Positions 12,528-23,400 of a stretch of DNA of 64,000 bases are shown here, piece after piece. The position numbers and the translations under genes are program-made. The notes below the pieces were generated by a model, which was not told the origin of the DNA, searched no databases, and saw only the letters and a program-made list of their open reading frames with translations. Positions within the stretch are counted from its first letter, which is position 1. Every line of letters starts with the position of its first letter. The DNA is taken from the NCBI GenBank assembly GCA_030248215.1, contig JASANG010003332.1, positions 62,001 to 126,000 on the forward strand. The letters are read 5' to 3'. The DNA comes from Enoplolaimus lenunculus. Its lineage: Eukaryota > Nematoda > Enoplea > Enoplida > Thoracostomopsidae.

Positions 12528-12840
12528 TTAATTGCCGGATATCCAAAATGCAAAATTTGATTTCGGATATACGGATGCCTACTGATATCCGGGCCTATGT
12601 TACTTTAAGGGGCGTCCAGACTTCTTGTGGCTCTATAAAAGAGTAGGTTTAGATTCTAGATTACATTTTTGCTTAGGTTTAGGCTTAGGTTTAGGAACTA
12701 ATTTTTGCAGCCCTTACGCTTATGCTTAGGCTTAGAAATAGGCTAAATCCACTGCTACGCCCGTTAAAGAAACATTGACCGATATCCGGATAAATATCCG
12801 GCAACATCCGAATATGAAAGAATATCCGTTGCTGATCACA
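12528..12840. repeat. ATATCCGG-word repeat split by a hexamer MITE
   Basis: Words such as GGATATCC, GATATCCGG and ATATCCGGC occur at 12535-12595 and again at 12778-12835, on both sides of the hexamer element at 12609-12763. The two halves look like one older element, opened by the insertion. Confidence 0.55.
12609..12763 (-). mobile_element. hexamer MITE, type B ends (GGGGCG), TTAA-flanked
   Basis: The left end GGGGCGTCCAGAC follows TTAA, and the right end TACGCCCG precedes TTAA. The inside carries TTAGGC-like hexamers. It matches the copy at 36131-36258 in reverse. The TTAA target suggests mobilisation by a piggyBac-type transposase. Confidence 0.75.
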
Positions 12841-15140
12841 AGTATTCATATTAAGCTGTACAATAGATTCTACATATGCCGTTCGTCTGTTCTACTCCGT
12901 ATTCTAGGCATTCGATCTGATATCGTTCATATTCAATATAAAGAAACTGAAATTTGAGTGAAATATCGCCTCGTTTCGTTCGCACACTGTTAGCAGAAAT
13001 ATGCACCAGGGAGGTATACCAGTGCAATATATATTCTTGAAATTTATAGATGCTAACTATAGGCATTTTACAGGCTTTAGAATTAGCTTACTGCATCTGG
13101 TCGTTAAAAGATTTTTAATTTGCTACGATTGTTTGTATTTACTTAGAACCCTCTCGAAATGCATTCCCGATTGCTGGCAGCAATAGCTGTTATATGTGAG
13201 GAGCTTGGCATTATATCTGTTTTAGAAGATTTCTATACCACAACCACACACGGCACATGCCAAATATAAATTTATTCGAGTGCCGTGTTTAGCTGGTATT
13301 GTAGAACATCATAAAGATAGCTGAAAATTCGGGATATCCTCTATATGTGGCAGCCTGGCTTGGCCAGTAGAAATCACGCAATGTGTGCGCAAATTATATT
13401 TCGAGGCAAAATTATTTACTTTTCGCGGCAAATATCTGCGAATTGAAATATATACATGAACGTATTACAATCAGGGTTGGACATCGGACAAAACTATGGA
13501 AAAATCGGTTTTTATCGGGTTTTTTTCGTTTTTCCGAGGTGGTAAATCGAAAGGAAACTTTTTATAAAAATACACTAATTTAGAAACTAACTTGCTTTGA
13601 AACTACAACGTTATGTACTATTGTCACAAAATTTGGTTTCTGTGGGTTTCTGTTATACCAAGTCTTCATACTTCAAAAATGGGAGAGGTCGACACTCTGC
13701 CTACCCCCCCCCCCCTTGCTGCTACGTTTCTGAACAAACAGACAATTCATTTTTATCGCTGAACTAAACGCCTCTGTGATTGTCGAAATTATACACAACA
13801 ACGTCGGACTCTCATACCCAAAAACATTTGCGAGACGCTAAACTATGAGTGCTGGACAAACCATTTTCCCGAAGTTCACGGGACTAACAATTAGGTGACC
13901 CTACATCTGACACTTGAGGTTCGAGCTTTGGCACAAACTATTTACATCAAATCTCTATTTAAAAGAGGTTAGATAAAGTCGAAAGAACTGCTAGAAGGCC
14001 TGACATTTAAGGTAAAAGCATTGTAAAAATTAGGTATACCCCGAAATTTTGAAACATTTTAGAGGACACGACCTCCAGGTCGTCTTACAAATCCAATTAA
14101 TAGCTATACGTTTTAATGATTTGACAGTCGACAACAAATTTTTCCGGATGTGATTACTCACCGGAGGTGGATCTACCATTAAAAAGCTGGAAACTTGGAT
14201 AGGTTGACGCAAATGGTTCTAAACTATAAGCTGTAAGTTGACGACAGATAGCTACAAAATTAAGGAAATTTATTTTATTCACCTCGTTGACTAACACAAA
14301 ATGAAGTGCAATTAATATATCATTCACTGGTCAAGAGAACTTCAGACACGTGAAAAATGGAATATTTCAAAAATTCAAAATTTATGCCTGAAAATATTTC
14401 TGCGGCGTAAATATTGGAACGGTTATAGTCAAATTGATACAAATTCAAAAATACGCATTGCACTTTGACAATATAAATCAAAAAATTGCAAACGCGAAAA
14501 TACAATACCTTTTGATACGAAATTTATTTGCCTGAACGCTGCTATCAGTGAATATTATAATCAGCAAAATTTTTCGTACTAAGTCTTTTAAACAAAATTC
14601 ATTGTGTTACGCGTTTCATAGTATATAGGAAAATTGTTTGACATTCAAAACGCAGTTTAGGCAATAAACTTGTAATACGAAAATACATAGGTTTAATGCA
14701 GGTGAAAAAATTTTTATCACTAAGCCCCATAAAGTATATATCTCGTATCACCATTTAATTTGATCAAATAAAAATTGTTACATCCGGTTGCGCAGTGTAC
14801 GTGCTTGGGCGTAAATTTGACATCTGTTCCCACTTCCATTGCCGGTGTCAGAGCGGAATTACTTTCAAATACAGCAATGTCGCCGGGGAAATTGTCCCAT
14901 TTTTATGTTTATGAGAATAGTCGAAAATTATAGTAAAATGTACTTATAGGGTTACAAGCAGTATTTGACAATTACCTGGGAACGAATTTTATTTTTATTT
15001 TAAATTGAATTAAATTTGGAATTAGAACAGTAACTAGTTCACCTGGTTGCAAATTTGCAACTCGAACACATTCCTCCCTCCCAAAACTTTTTATTCCTGA
15101 AACTGTAAAGTACTTTTCGCAGGGCCGGAGCAGCCATCAC
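12841..15140. other. gene-free stretch
   Basis: No exon can be supported. It contains an 11-base C run near 13706 and a short hAT-end-like string CAGGGTTGGACATCGG near 13472. Otherwise it is unremarkable AT-rich DNA. Confidence 0.45.
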
Positions 15141-16108
15141 CGATTTGGGGGCACTCCTAAAAGGACCCACACCCTAACCGGTTGAAACAAAAACCGCATA
15201 CGTTTTGAAATTCATCTGGCTTCTCGCTCGCTTTGCTCGCGAGTTTGGGGGCCCCACATCCTCGAGTTTGTTAGAAGCCCCCACCCCTGTCTGCTCCGAC
15301 GCTGCCTTTCATGACTGACATTTAAGCTGTGCAGTGGGCGCAATTCTAAATTACAGCGCATGAACACCTTACCCAGTCAAAAATAGGAATTTGGGCATGT
15401 AAAAGCATGTGAGACATTGTTGGTCCCAGTGCATATGCATAGACACTATGCAGAGTTTGTTGTGTGCTTACCGGCAGCAAGCTGGTTGATATATTGGTAG
15501 TCGTTGATGAAAGCAGTTGGAGAAGCAGATCGATGGGCTTTGCGGTAGAGCGTTCGATTAAAGGTTAAGTACCTCCCATTTGGGGGCCCCATACCTAAAG
15601 AGGGCCACAGCCTAACCTGTTGCAACAAACCCGCCGAAGTTTTGAAATGCGTCTAGCTTCTCGCTCGCTTCGCTCCCAAGTTAAGCGTCCAACCCTGCAC
15701 TTTGGGAGGAGCCCCCACCCATGTCTGCTCTAGTGTTCCGGTTTACGCTCCGTGGCATAGAGAATAGGATGCTATTAGATGTTATCTGCCACCGGCAGCG
15801 GGCAGGTTCGTCGTGGGTGGATAGCTGCAATTGTTGTCATTGCACATGGGTTGAGTTACCCTGTGTGATCGGGTTGATTCGGCAAAATCAACATTGTCGG
15901 CCGCTTTTGCGGCCCGTGCATGCCATACCCGAAATTATGATAAGGCTTTTCTACATTAACACCTGCATGTTCCCACTTGCGCAATACAAAAGCGTAGTTG
16001 CCCATCAAATTATTGCGGAAATTCAGGCTACCCGATAAGAGGAGTATCTTAATTTTAGCCAAGTTTGCGTACTGTTATAACTGTTCTAATTATTTTGTTT
16101 GGCTCAGA

Positions 16109-16260
16109 AATGGCGAAACAGCGAAATAGTACGGTTTCTTGACCGCTGAATCCGGATGCGCCGGAGTTTCAGCCATCGACTTCTGACGCCAGGTGGGTAG
16201 CTTCTCACCTGACACCGGAGGTCGGGGCTGAGCTTGAGGCGTTGCGCTTGTAGATCGCAG
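16109..16260 (+). pseudogene. short broken coding relic with a PAM2-like motif
   Basis: One plus-strand frame encodes PLNPDAPEFQPSTSD, close to the PAM2 consensus (LNPxAxEFxP) by which proteins such as PAIP1/2 and ataxin-2 bind the MLLE domain of poly(A)-binding protein. The frame is short and broken, with nothing recognisable after it. A strong donor-like AG|GTGGGT follows the motif. It could be a relic of a host gene or of a mobile element's first ORF; I cannot tell which. Confidence 0.35.
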
Positions 16261-17611
16261 AGGACTATGCGCACCGGATAATGTCATTTTGAGTAATGTC
16301 TAGAAAGTCATTTAGTTAGTAGCCAGTCATATTCATCAGATGGATTTGTCAAATTCGTTGTTAGTACTAATAACTTTCTTATCTCCGTTTGTTGCATTGT
16401 TTGTTAGTTAATTTGCCTGTATTGCGTTGCTTGAGCCAAAGCAATCCACCCGCATGGTGGGGACCTAAGCATAGCTCCCTTGTTTATATTAGTATTTATG
16501 ACACACACTAGGCTGCGCCGACTCATTCCGGACTAGTCCGTACTGTACATCCTTGTCCTGTCTGTACTCTTATATTCTCGCTTTCATTCGTCTCCCATGG
16601 GTCGACCCGCCTTTTTCTTAGTTTCCTTAGTACTGAGCCTAGTCATCCGCGGACCGTACGCCTAGGTTGCTTAGTTTGCTTAGGCAATGGGATGCGTACC
16701 TACTAGCGCTGGGATGAATCGGCGCTGGTTAAGTATCTGATCAGTTTTATCAAGTTGAGTAAGATTTTGATTGGAAAATGCGCAAAATGTTTTACCAATT
16801 TGAAAGATAATTAGCTAAACTAATGGTTTGCTAAAATTGTGAAGTGCACGTGTTTTACCACAATTTTTGGATTCGAGTATCAATGTAGTAAACTTTCGCG
16901 AGCTGAAATTTTTAATTGCTCGCAAATTCGTTTTTGCTCAAAGTTGCCTAATTTTACCCGTTGTCAGTCAGCTAAGTGGCATAAGTGCATCTAGACCAAT
17001 TCCTGCCGCTGTTGTACCCGCTCAGTTGTATCGTTGTGCACGTGCGATTTCGGGTGTTGGTGGCTTACGGCTACGCTTAGGCTTAGAGCTGTTGACTGGA
17101 TTTAGCCGTGTCAGCTAGCTGCTCTCAGGCTCAGTGAAGTTGCTTCACCCGGAGCGTACGTGGGTGGCGATGTAACTTAGGCCGGGAAATATTGTACGGA
17201 AGTCGGAATTTTCGTAACCCTCCGTTGTTGGTGAGTATCGGAAGTACGTAACCCGGTCACGGGACGCCGTAAAAACGTATCGGAGCTGTTTAATTGTTTA
17301 TCATAAGTCAAAAGTAGCAGAGGGTAGGCGGCGCCAAGAACTTTTAGACTTATAGGGAGGAGCCCCCACTCATGTCTGTTCTGATGCTGCCTCTCATGAC
17401 TGATATTGAAGCTGTAACGGGGGCGCAATTGGAAATTGCAGCGCATGAACACCTTACCCAGGTAAAATAGGAATTTGGGCAAGTAAGCATGTGAGACATT
17501 GTTGTCCCATTGCATATGCATAGACGCCATGCAAAGTTTATTGTGTGCTTACCGGCAGCAAACTTGTTGATATATGTTGGTAGTCGGTGATGAAAGCAGT
17601 TGGAGAGGTGG

Positions 17612-17690
17612 ATCGATGGGCTTGGCGGTAGAGCGCTCGATTAAAGGCTAAGTAGGCTTCAAAGTTCGATCCGTATCTGGACCTGCTTTT
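17612..17690 (+). repeat. tRNA-like sequence (SINE head or tRNA relic)
   Basis: GGGCTTGGCGGTAGAGCGCT resembles tRNA D-arm/A-box sequence, and AAAGTTCGATCCG resembles the T-arm/B box, 45-50 bp apart. The anticodon and acceptor stems pair poorly. The A-box part recurs at 15533-15565 without the B box. Confidence 0.5.
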
Positions 17691-17699
17691 TAAGCTGCT

Positions 17700-19045
17700 T
17701 TAGTAAAAATGTCTGAAAATCATGATCGTAAGTACTTACTTGGACTGACATTCACAACTCGACAATTATTTATTTCACAGTCCAAACCTCCATTGTCCTA
17801 AACGATACTATATGCTTACATGACGCGTGTTATAAAAATCACTGATTTCAATACTGCTGAAATGCAAACTCCGTAAATTTACTCGTTTGCGTTCATGAAT
17901 AGTAATAACTAGTACACGTAGTTGCACACATGTGCAATTGGACTAAAGCCTTATCCGGCTGAAGGCCAAAATGTTGCCTGGTCCCATCATATTAAGTGAA
18001 CAAATTAAAAAACATAACAGGAACTAAATTTTGCCAGAACAGGAACAGAAACAGGAATGGAATTTCTTTGCTGGAACCGGAACAGGAACAGCAACCGAAA
18101 TTTGAAATAATTTTCATTACCGAATTACTGTTGGACTTTTTAGAAAAGTTGCCAAAAGATGATTTGAGCGAATTTTTAACTGTTTAATCATTAAGTTTTA
18201 TGAAAACTCAACAGAAGGTTTATTAAGAAAATTGAAGTAATTGCAAAAACACTCATGTCGAATTACAATTTTTCAACGACAAAGTATCTAATGTTTCCAA
18301 TGTTTAACTGATTCAAAATAATTTGCCACAACTCCGTAAAAATTCTGGTTCCTGGATCTTTAAATAATGCAGGAACAATAATGAATAACATTCCAAACTA
18401 TAGCTATTCTCAATGAATACAATTCTAATTTGCATGCGTAACGTAAAAAATGTGTTAGAACGCCGTTCAAAATATATATGGGCGTTCCAGCTTTAATTAC
18501 AGACTAGTCCAAATGGTTACTGCATTGGTAGCCACGATATCTTATCTAACTTTCATACCACGCAGGTATATTAGAATCGGCAGAGTGCTTCACAAAATAC
18601 ATATGTGGATCGTTTCAGCTTTAATATATCACTTTTGGCTTTTCAAACTAACTTTTAATTTTGCCCGTTACAATAGAATTGAATCTTCAATTTAATTGCT
18701 TTAACTTAAATTTAACTTTTTAAAATAAATTTTAAACTGAAAAATGTTTCTTCTCATTTCAAACATTCATTCTTCTTAAACGATGCTGGTCGCAGACCTT
18801 ACACGTGTGGTATCTTTACTACTTTCTTTCTTGTTATTTGGGTGCTCCTGTGTTTCGCTTTCTTCGCTCCAAGCCGTTTTCGGGAGCCGTGCGGGAATTT
18901 CAACGGGTTCGTTTTGTGCAGACTCGCTGCCAGTTATATCGACAACGATTAATACCTTCACAAGCGATTTTCGAAGAAATGCATCTGAAAACTTTGAATT
19001 TTTTTGCATTTTTAAACCTACAAAGCATGCGGCCCACAACCAATA
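17700..19045. other. gene-free stretch with an ACCGGA-type patch
   Basis: At 18025-18105, words like GGAACAGGAACAG and GGAACCGGAACAGG form a degenerate simple repeat. No splice-supported exon was seen. A plus/minus pair of overlapping open frames at 18776-19071 has no family likeness. Confidence 0.4.
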
Positions 19046-19049
19046 TTAA

Positions 19050-19218
19050 CGGGCGTAACAGGGTAGTGTAAGCCTAAGCCTAAGGCTAAGCGAAACGATT
19101 GCTTTATAACCCCAAAACTAAGCCAACCCCTAAGACTAAGTGAAAATAGTCTGAAGCTTAAGCTTTTTTTATTAAATTTATACCGCAAAAAGGTACGTCG
19201 CACAAAGTAACATGGGCC
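19050..19218 (+). mobile_element. hexamer MITE with mixed ends (B left, A right)
   Basis: Left end CGGGCGTAACAG follows TTAA (19046-19049), as in type B. Right end AACATGGGCC is of type A. The interior has AAGCCTAAGCCTAAGGC and a GCTTAAGC block. It looks like a recombinant or intermediate between the two end types. Confidence 0.7.
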
Positions 19219-20264
19219 CGGTCCACAATACTTCTGGCAAAATCAGTTGCAAGTTTTTCAATGCAATCACAATTCCATCTACAAAATTTATCTGTATATC
19301 TGTTACCTATGGTAATTTTGAACATTGTTGCAACAGATTCAATATGTGGTAAGGGTTCCGCCCATCTGCTAGTAGGCCAAGATTTGTAAAAGTTTGTGTT
19401 AGTTTTATAAGAAGCCATAACTAAAGTTCAAAAATAGTCAACGCCATTATCATTCAAAGCACCGAAATAATGTTGTTACGTTATGCTTGAAACTCTAAAA
19501 CATTTAAATTATTTAATTTTTGCCATTTTAAGATCAACTGCAACCGCTAAGTTGTAATCTCTAGCGTTTATAGGCGTTTCGAAAGAACCTGCATAAAGAC
19601 TTCTTAAAGTCGAACTACGAGGCAACTGGCCCATGCACAGAATAATACCCTGTTAAGATCCGCGGATACTACCCGAAAAATTGGGACTTTGGGAAATTGG
19701 AATGTTAGCTGTGGAAACTGGAAATCTTGACCTGGGCCAGGCAACTTATACAAAAAATTAGTCACAAATACGCCTGGGTTATGGTAGAATTACCGTTTGC
19801 GAACGACATCGCCCAATCTCGGCAGACCTGTTTGACAGTGTCAGGATAAACCACTGCAATCGTTTGCATCGTTTTAAGAACGTCTTCCAAATGCGCTTTC
19901 GATGAAAATATCTGAAAAAAACAACCCGCTGTTTGGCCCTGAAAATTTGAATTGATGGGTACCGGTAGCGTATGGTACTTTTACTTATGTGAAAATTTAT
20001 TAGTGAGGTGATTGAGACAATTTTTTACTCAAGGGCGTTACCAGAGGTGGGTTTAAGAGGATGTGACCCATTCCAATGGTTACCAAAAATTACATTTAGG
20101 TTAATAAATATGCGTTTGGTATAAAAAATATGAAATCTAATCAGCTTGGTGTGGCACTCACATACAAAATCACGACTACACCTATGTTGCTACTTATATT
20201 TTTGGTTGCGAACTATCACAATTCAATTAATCGTTTCATTAAAATGATTGCACGTGCAAAGTTC

Positions 20265-20400
20265 AGGGGCGGAACGGTTTTTGCCGCCTGCAATAGAGTA
20301 AGCTTACACTTTAGACTAATTTTCTGCTTACGCTTGGGTTTAGGCTTACGCTTAGGAATACGCAAATACTACAGTTACGGTTGAATTTTATGCATTGGCC
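20265..20400 (-). mobile_element. hexamer MITE, reverse, just downstream of the unknown gene
   Basis: Opens GGGGCGGAACGGTTTTTGCC, has GCTTACGCTTGGGTTTAGGC, and closes TTATGCATTGGCC. It lies about 70 bp beyond the stop codon at 20473, so it may supply 3' UTR or terminator sequence. Confidence 0.75.
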
Positions 20401-20472
20401 TAACTCGTATTCAAATTATCACATCTAATCATTATATTAATTATCATCATATTAAAATGTTTTAATATTTAA

Positions 20473-23400
20473 CTAGTCGGCGTTTACTTTACGCACCTTG
20501 CATCCTTCTATCAGCAATTTGCACGCTTTTTCTGTTTCCGTTTCATCTGCGAGCGCTTTGCACTTCATAATTGCGTTTACATGCGTCCATGCATTTTCGT
20601 GGCCCGACGGCAACCATTTCAGACTGTTGTAATATTCTAAAACAATTTAAACTCAATTTATTTTACAGAGGATGGCTGTTCATATATATATAACTTTCAG
20701 TGAACTGCAATGTGCAGTACGTTTTGAATCGCTTTTTACTCATAATAGTTTTGTACAATTAAATATAGTAATATAATATATAGTAATATAATATATATAT
20801 CGTCTATTTTTCTAAGTTGTTATTTGGAGGTCGCCCTAAGCATGAGTTCTCATTCTGGACAATGCAAACAACAACTGGCCTTTGAACAGATTTTTCAGCC
20901 ATATTTACAACAGAAATATCTTATTTAAGCATTATTCAATGAAGTTCCAACGGCTTTGAACTGGTTGTTCTAGCAGTTATAAAGATCAGTTTTCGTTTGG
21001 CTTTTGAGATGTTCCAGTTGCCAATTGTGACAAACGTAATATAGTGAGTGTTGTTCATTTCGTACGTCTCGCCCCAGACACAACCTCAAGTTAATAAATT
21101 GTTTTAAAACTGATTTGAGGTGCCATCCAGCGCCATTCCACCCTTTCTGAGTACAAATAACTTGCCATCGCCACGTCCTTTGAATAAATCGGGTCGGCTT
21201 TCCGCAACTGTAGCCATTATTTTGAGTATTTCCGGAACCTGATCCGGTTGTAACGATTCGTCCAACAGTTGTTGCTCGAGCAAATTTACATGTTCTGGCT
21301 TAAGTATTTGTTTGGTTTCGTCAAATCGTGCTGTACATTGGATTAACCTGAAATTTCAGGGCTACTTATTTTTAATTTTAACATCACCAAATATGACAAT
21401 GTTGAAAAGTAATTGGTAAATTTATATATTTAAAAACACAAATATACCACAAAAGTACAAGGTTTATTCTATTTGAACAAAACACTCTTACTCAAAGTCC
21501 TGTGTTAATCTCGGCTCATAGCTAAAATTTTTAGGAGCTGGCATGCAATGATTTGAGATTAACTGTGCAAGTGAGGTTAAAATATTTCTAGGTTTGGCCG
21601 AAATTTGTCGGGAAGCCTGAATTTTTCGCCACGTTTCGGTTACGGACCCGAGTTAAACTCTTTGTTTTTGTAGTATTTATTAGGGAAGCATTAGCCCAAC
21701 ATCAATCCGCTGCACTATAAGAATTTGACGCTAAAGATAACGCGGTATATATAGTTGCTTGTTTTTTATTGAAACTAGCCATTTTAAAACAGATCAAAGA
21801 ATAACGCTTTTACTTACTTCCACACAACGCTATCACGTCTACAGTAGTCATCGTGTTCACATGCAAGTTGAATTATTTTATCAAAATTTCGATTAATTTC
21901 ACGATTTTCATACGGATAAATGCATTTCAGAGCTCGAAAACCAACCGCAGACGGATATCGTCGAACAATTTTCAAAATGATCGAAATGTGATCCGAAGTT
22001 TCTCTGAAATTGGTTTAATTTTATCAAGAGTCGAGGATGACTTTTTAGACAAGAGTATTTATTCATCAACAGAATTTATTTTTAGTGACGTGTGATATGC
22101 TGGTTTACTTTACGGTTTAGCCCTGCTGCAACATACTTAAGCGGGTTGTACGCGTTCCTTGCAGCGTAGAGAATAAAATTAATCACGGAATAGCTTATTT
22201 TTAATGGACCTAAAATTCTGTTCTAAGTATATACTTAGCCGGGTACATTCTGTGTAGAAAAAAATCGACACTTGCTTTTACGAACATCTCCATGTTCTTC
22301 ATTGTGAGGAGTAAAAAAGTATTTCAGCAGCGACAAGTATTTGGGATGACTGGCCTACATACTGAACAATAAGAGGTCACACCTATTTCGATTTTAAAAT
22401 GGGTTTGCAAGCCTACACACAAAACTAATTGTTTGATATTCAAGAAATATTGTCTGCAAGTTTAACCAATTAAAACAAATATTTCGGACATAAACACAAA
22501 TGTTTTCGGAATAAAAGACATGTTTTGTAGATTTTCCAGACATAAGCATGTCTTAAAACAAAGATTTGAAAGGGGCGCCGGTTCCAAACTTGAGAGCTAA
22601 AGCTCAACCAAATTCCATAATTTGACAATCTGAGGTGCGTCAAAGATGTAAGTTTCGGTTGAAACGAGCCTCAGCTCAACCCAAACATATCCTTGAAAGT
22701 TTGTATTTATACACACTCTAAAGAATATAAGCAGGTCAACTTTATTACATTCATTAAAATCAGAAATTTGAATATAAGAAAACTATTTTATGACAAAAAG
22801 AAAATTATTTCTTCTAAATTGTAAACAGTACTTTCTTGAATATAAGATATTTATATCTTAGAATTTCGGACACAAATATATGGGCTGTTTAAGACTATTA
22901 ATGTTCGAAATACCAGACATTTTAGCCTTGAAAATTTTAGAAAGTATGAGTCTTGAAATTGCATGACCAATTTTTGTGTTTACGATCGTAGTAGAGGGAT
23001 CAGCACTTTAAAATAATCTTACCATTTGAAGATATAAGTCCGAGCATAAGTTTAGAGTAAAATATCCTCACATGGTCAAATAGAAATTGTATTGACCATA
23101 TGAGTCAGTTTCATCATAGACAGTAAACAAAAATTTTTTCATTAAAATTACCTTGGACATTCAACAGCGCACAGTTCAACAACGGCTGCGAAACACGCCC
23201 GAGTGACAGGATCCATGTTTAAATCAATGAATCGTACATTTGCATTTTTTCTTGAAATTGTTTTTGCCAAAATAGTTGAGTTCAACCGATCAGTGCAAAA
23301 ATGTAAATTTTCAACAAGCATACATCGAAACGTTGAAAGATCTTTGTTACGCAACGGTTGAGTCCGATTTCGTAGGATATCTGTAAGAAGCTGAAATATG

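Larger units (their letters stand above)
15143..17700 (+). repeat. composite repeat block: X and S units in direct order with 1.6 kb between
   Basis: Unit S (15277-15571 and 17362-17654, about 295 bp, same orientation, roughly 85% alike by eye) carries GCATGAACACCTTACCCAG, CTTACCGGCAGCAA and GGCGGTAGAGCG. Unit X (15143-15276, again at 15579-15715) carries GCTTCTCGCTCGCTT and GGGGGCCCCA. The order is X-S-X, then unrelated or decayed DNA, then S. The S units end in a tRNA-like string (A box GGCGGTAGAGCGC, B box AAGTTCGATCC at 17680). I see no terminal-repeat retroelement features such as a primer site or polymerase domains. Confidence 0.75.

Noticed and set aside
15277-17654. Direct 295-bp repeats as long terminal repeats of a retroelement
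   Set aside because: No TG..CA ends, primer site, polypurine tract or polymerase/integrase-like coding was seen, and X units occur beside the S units.
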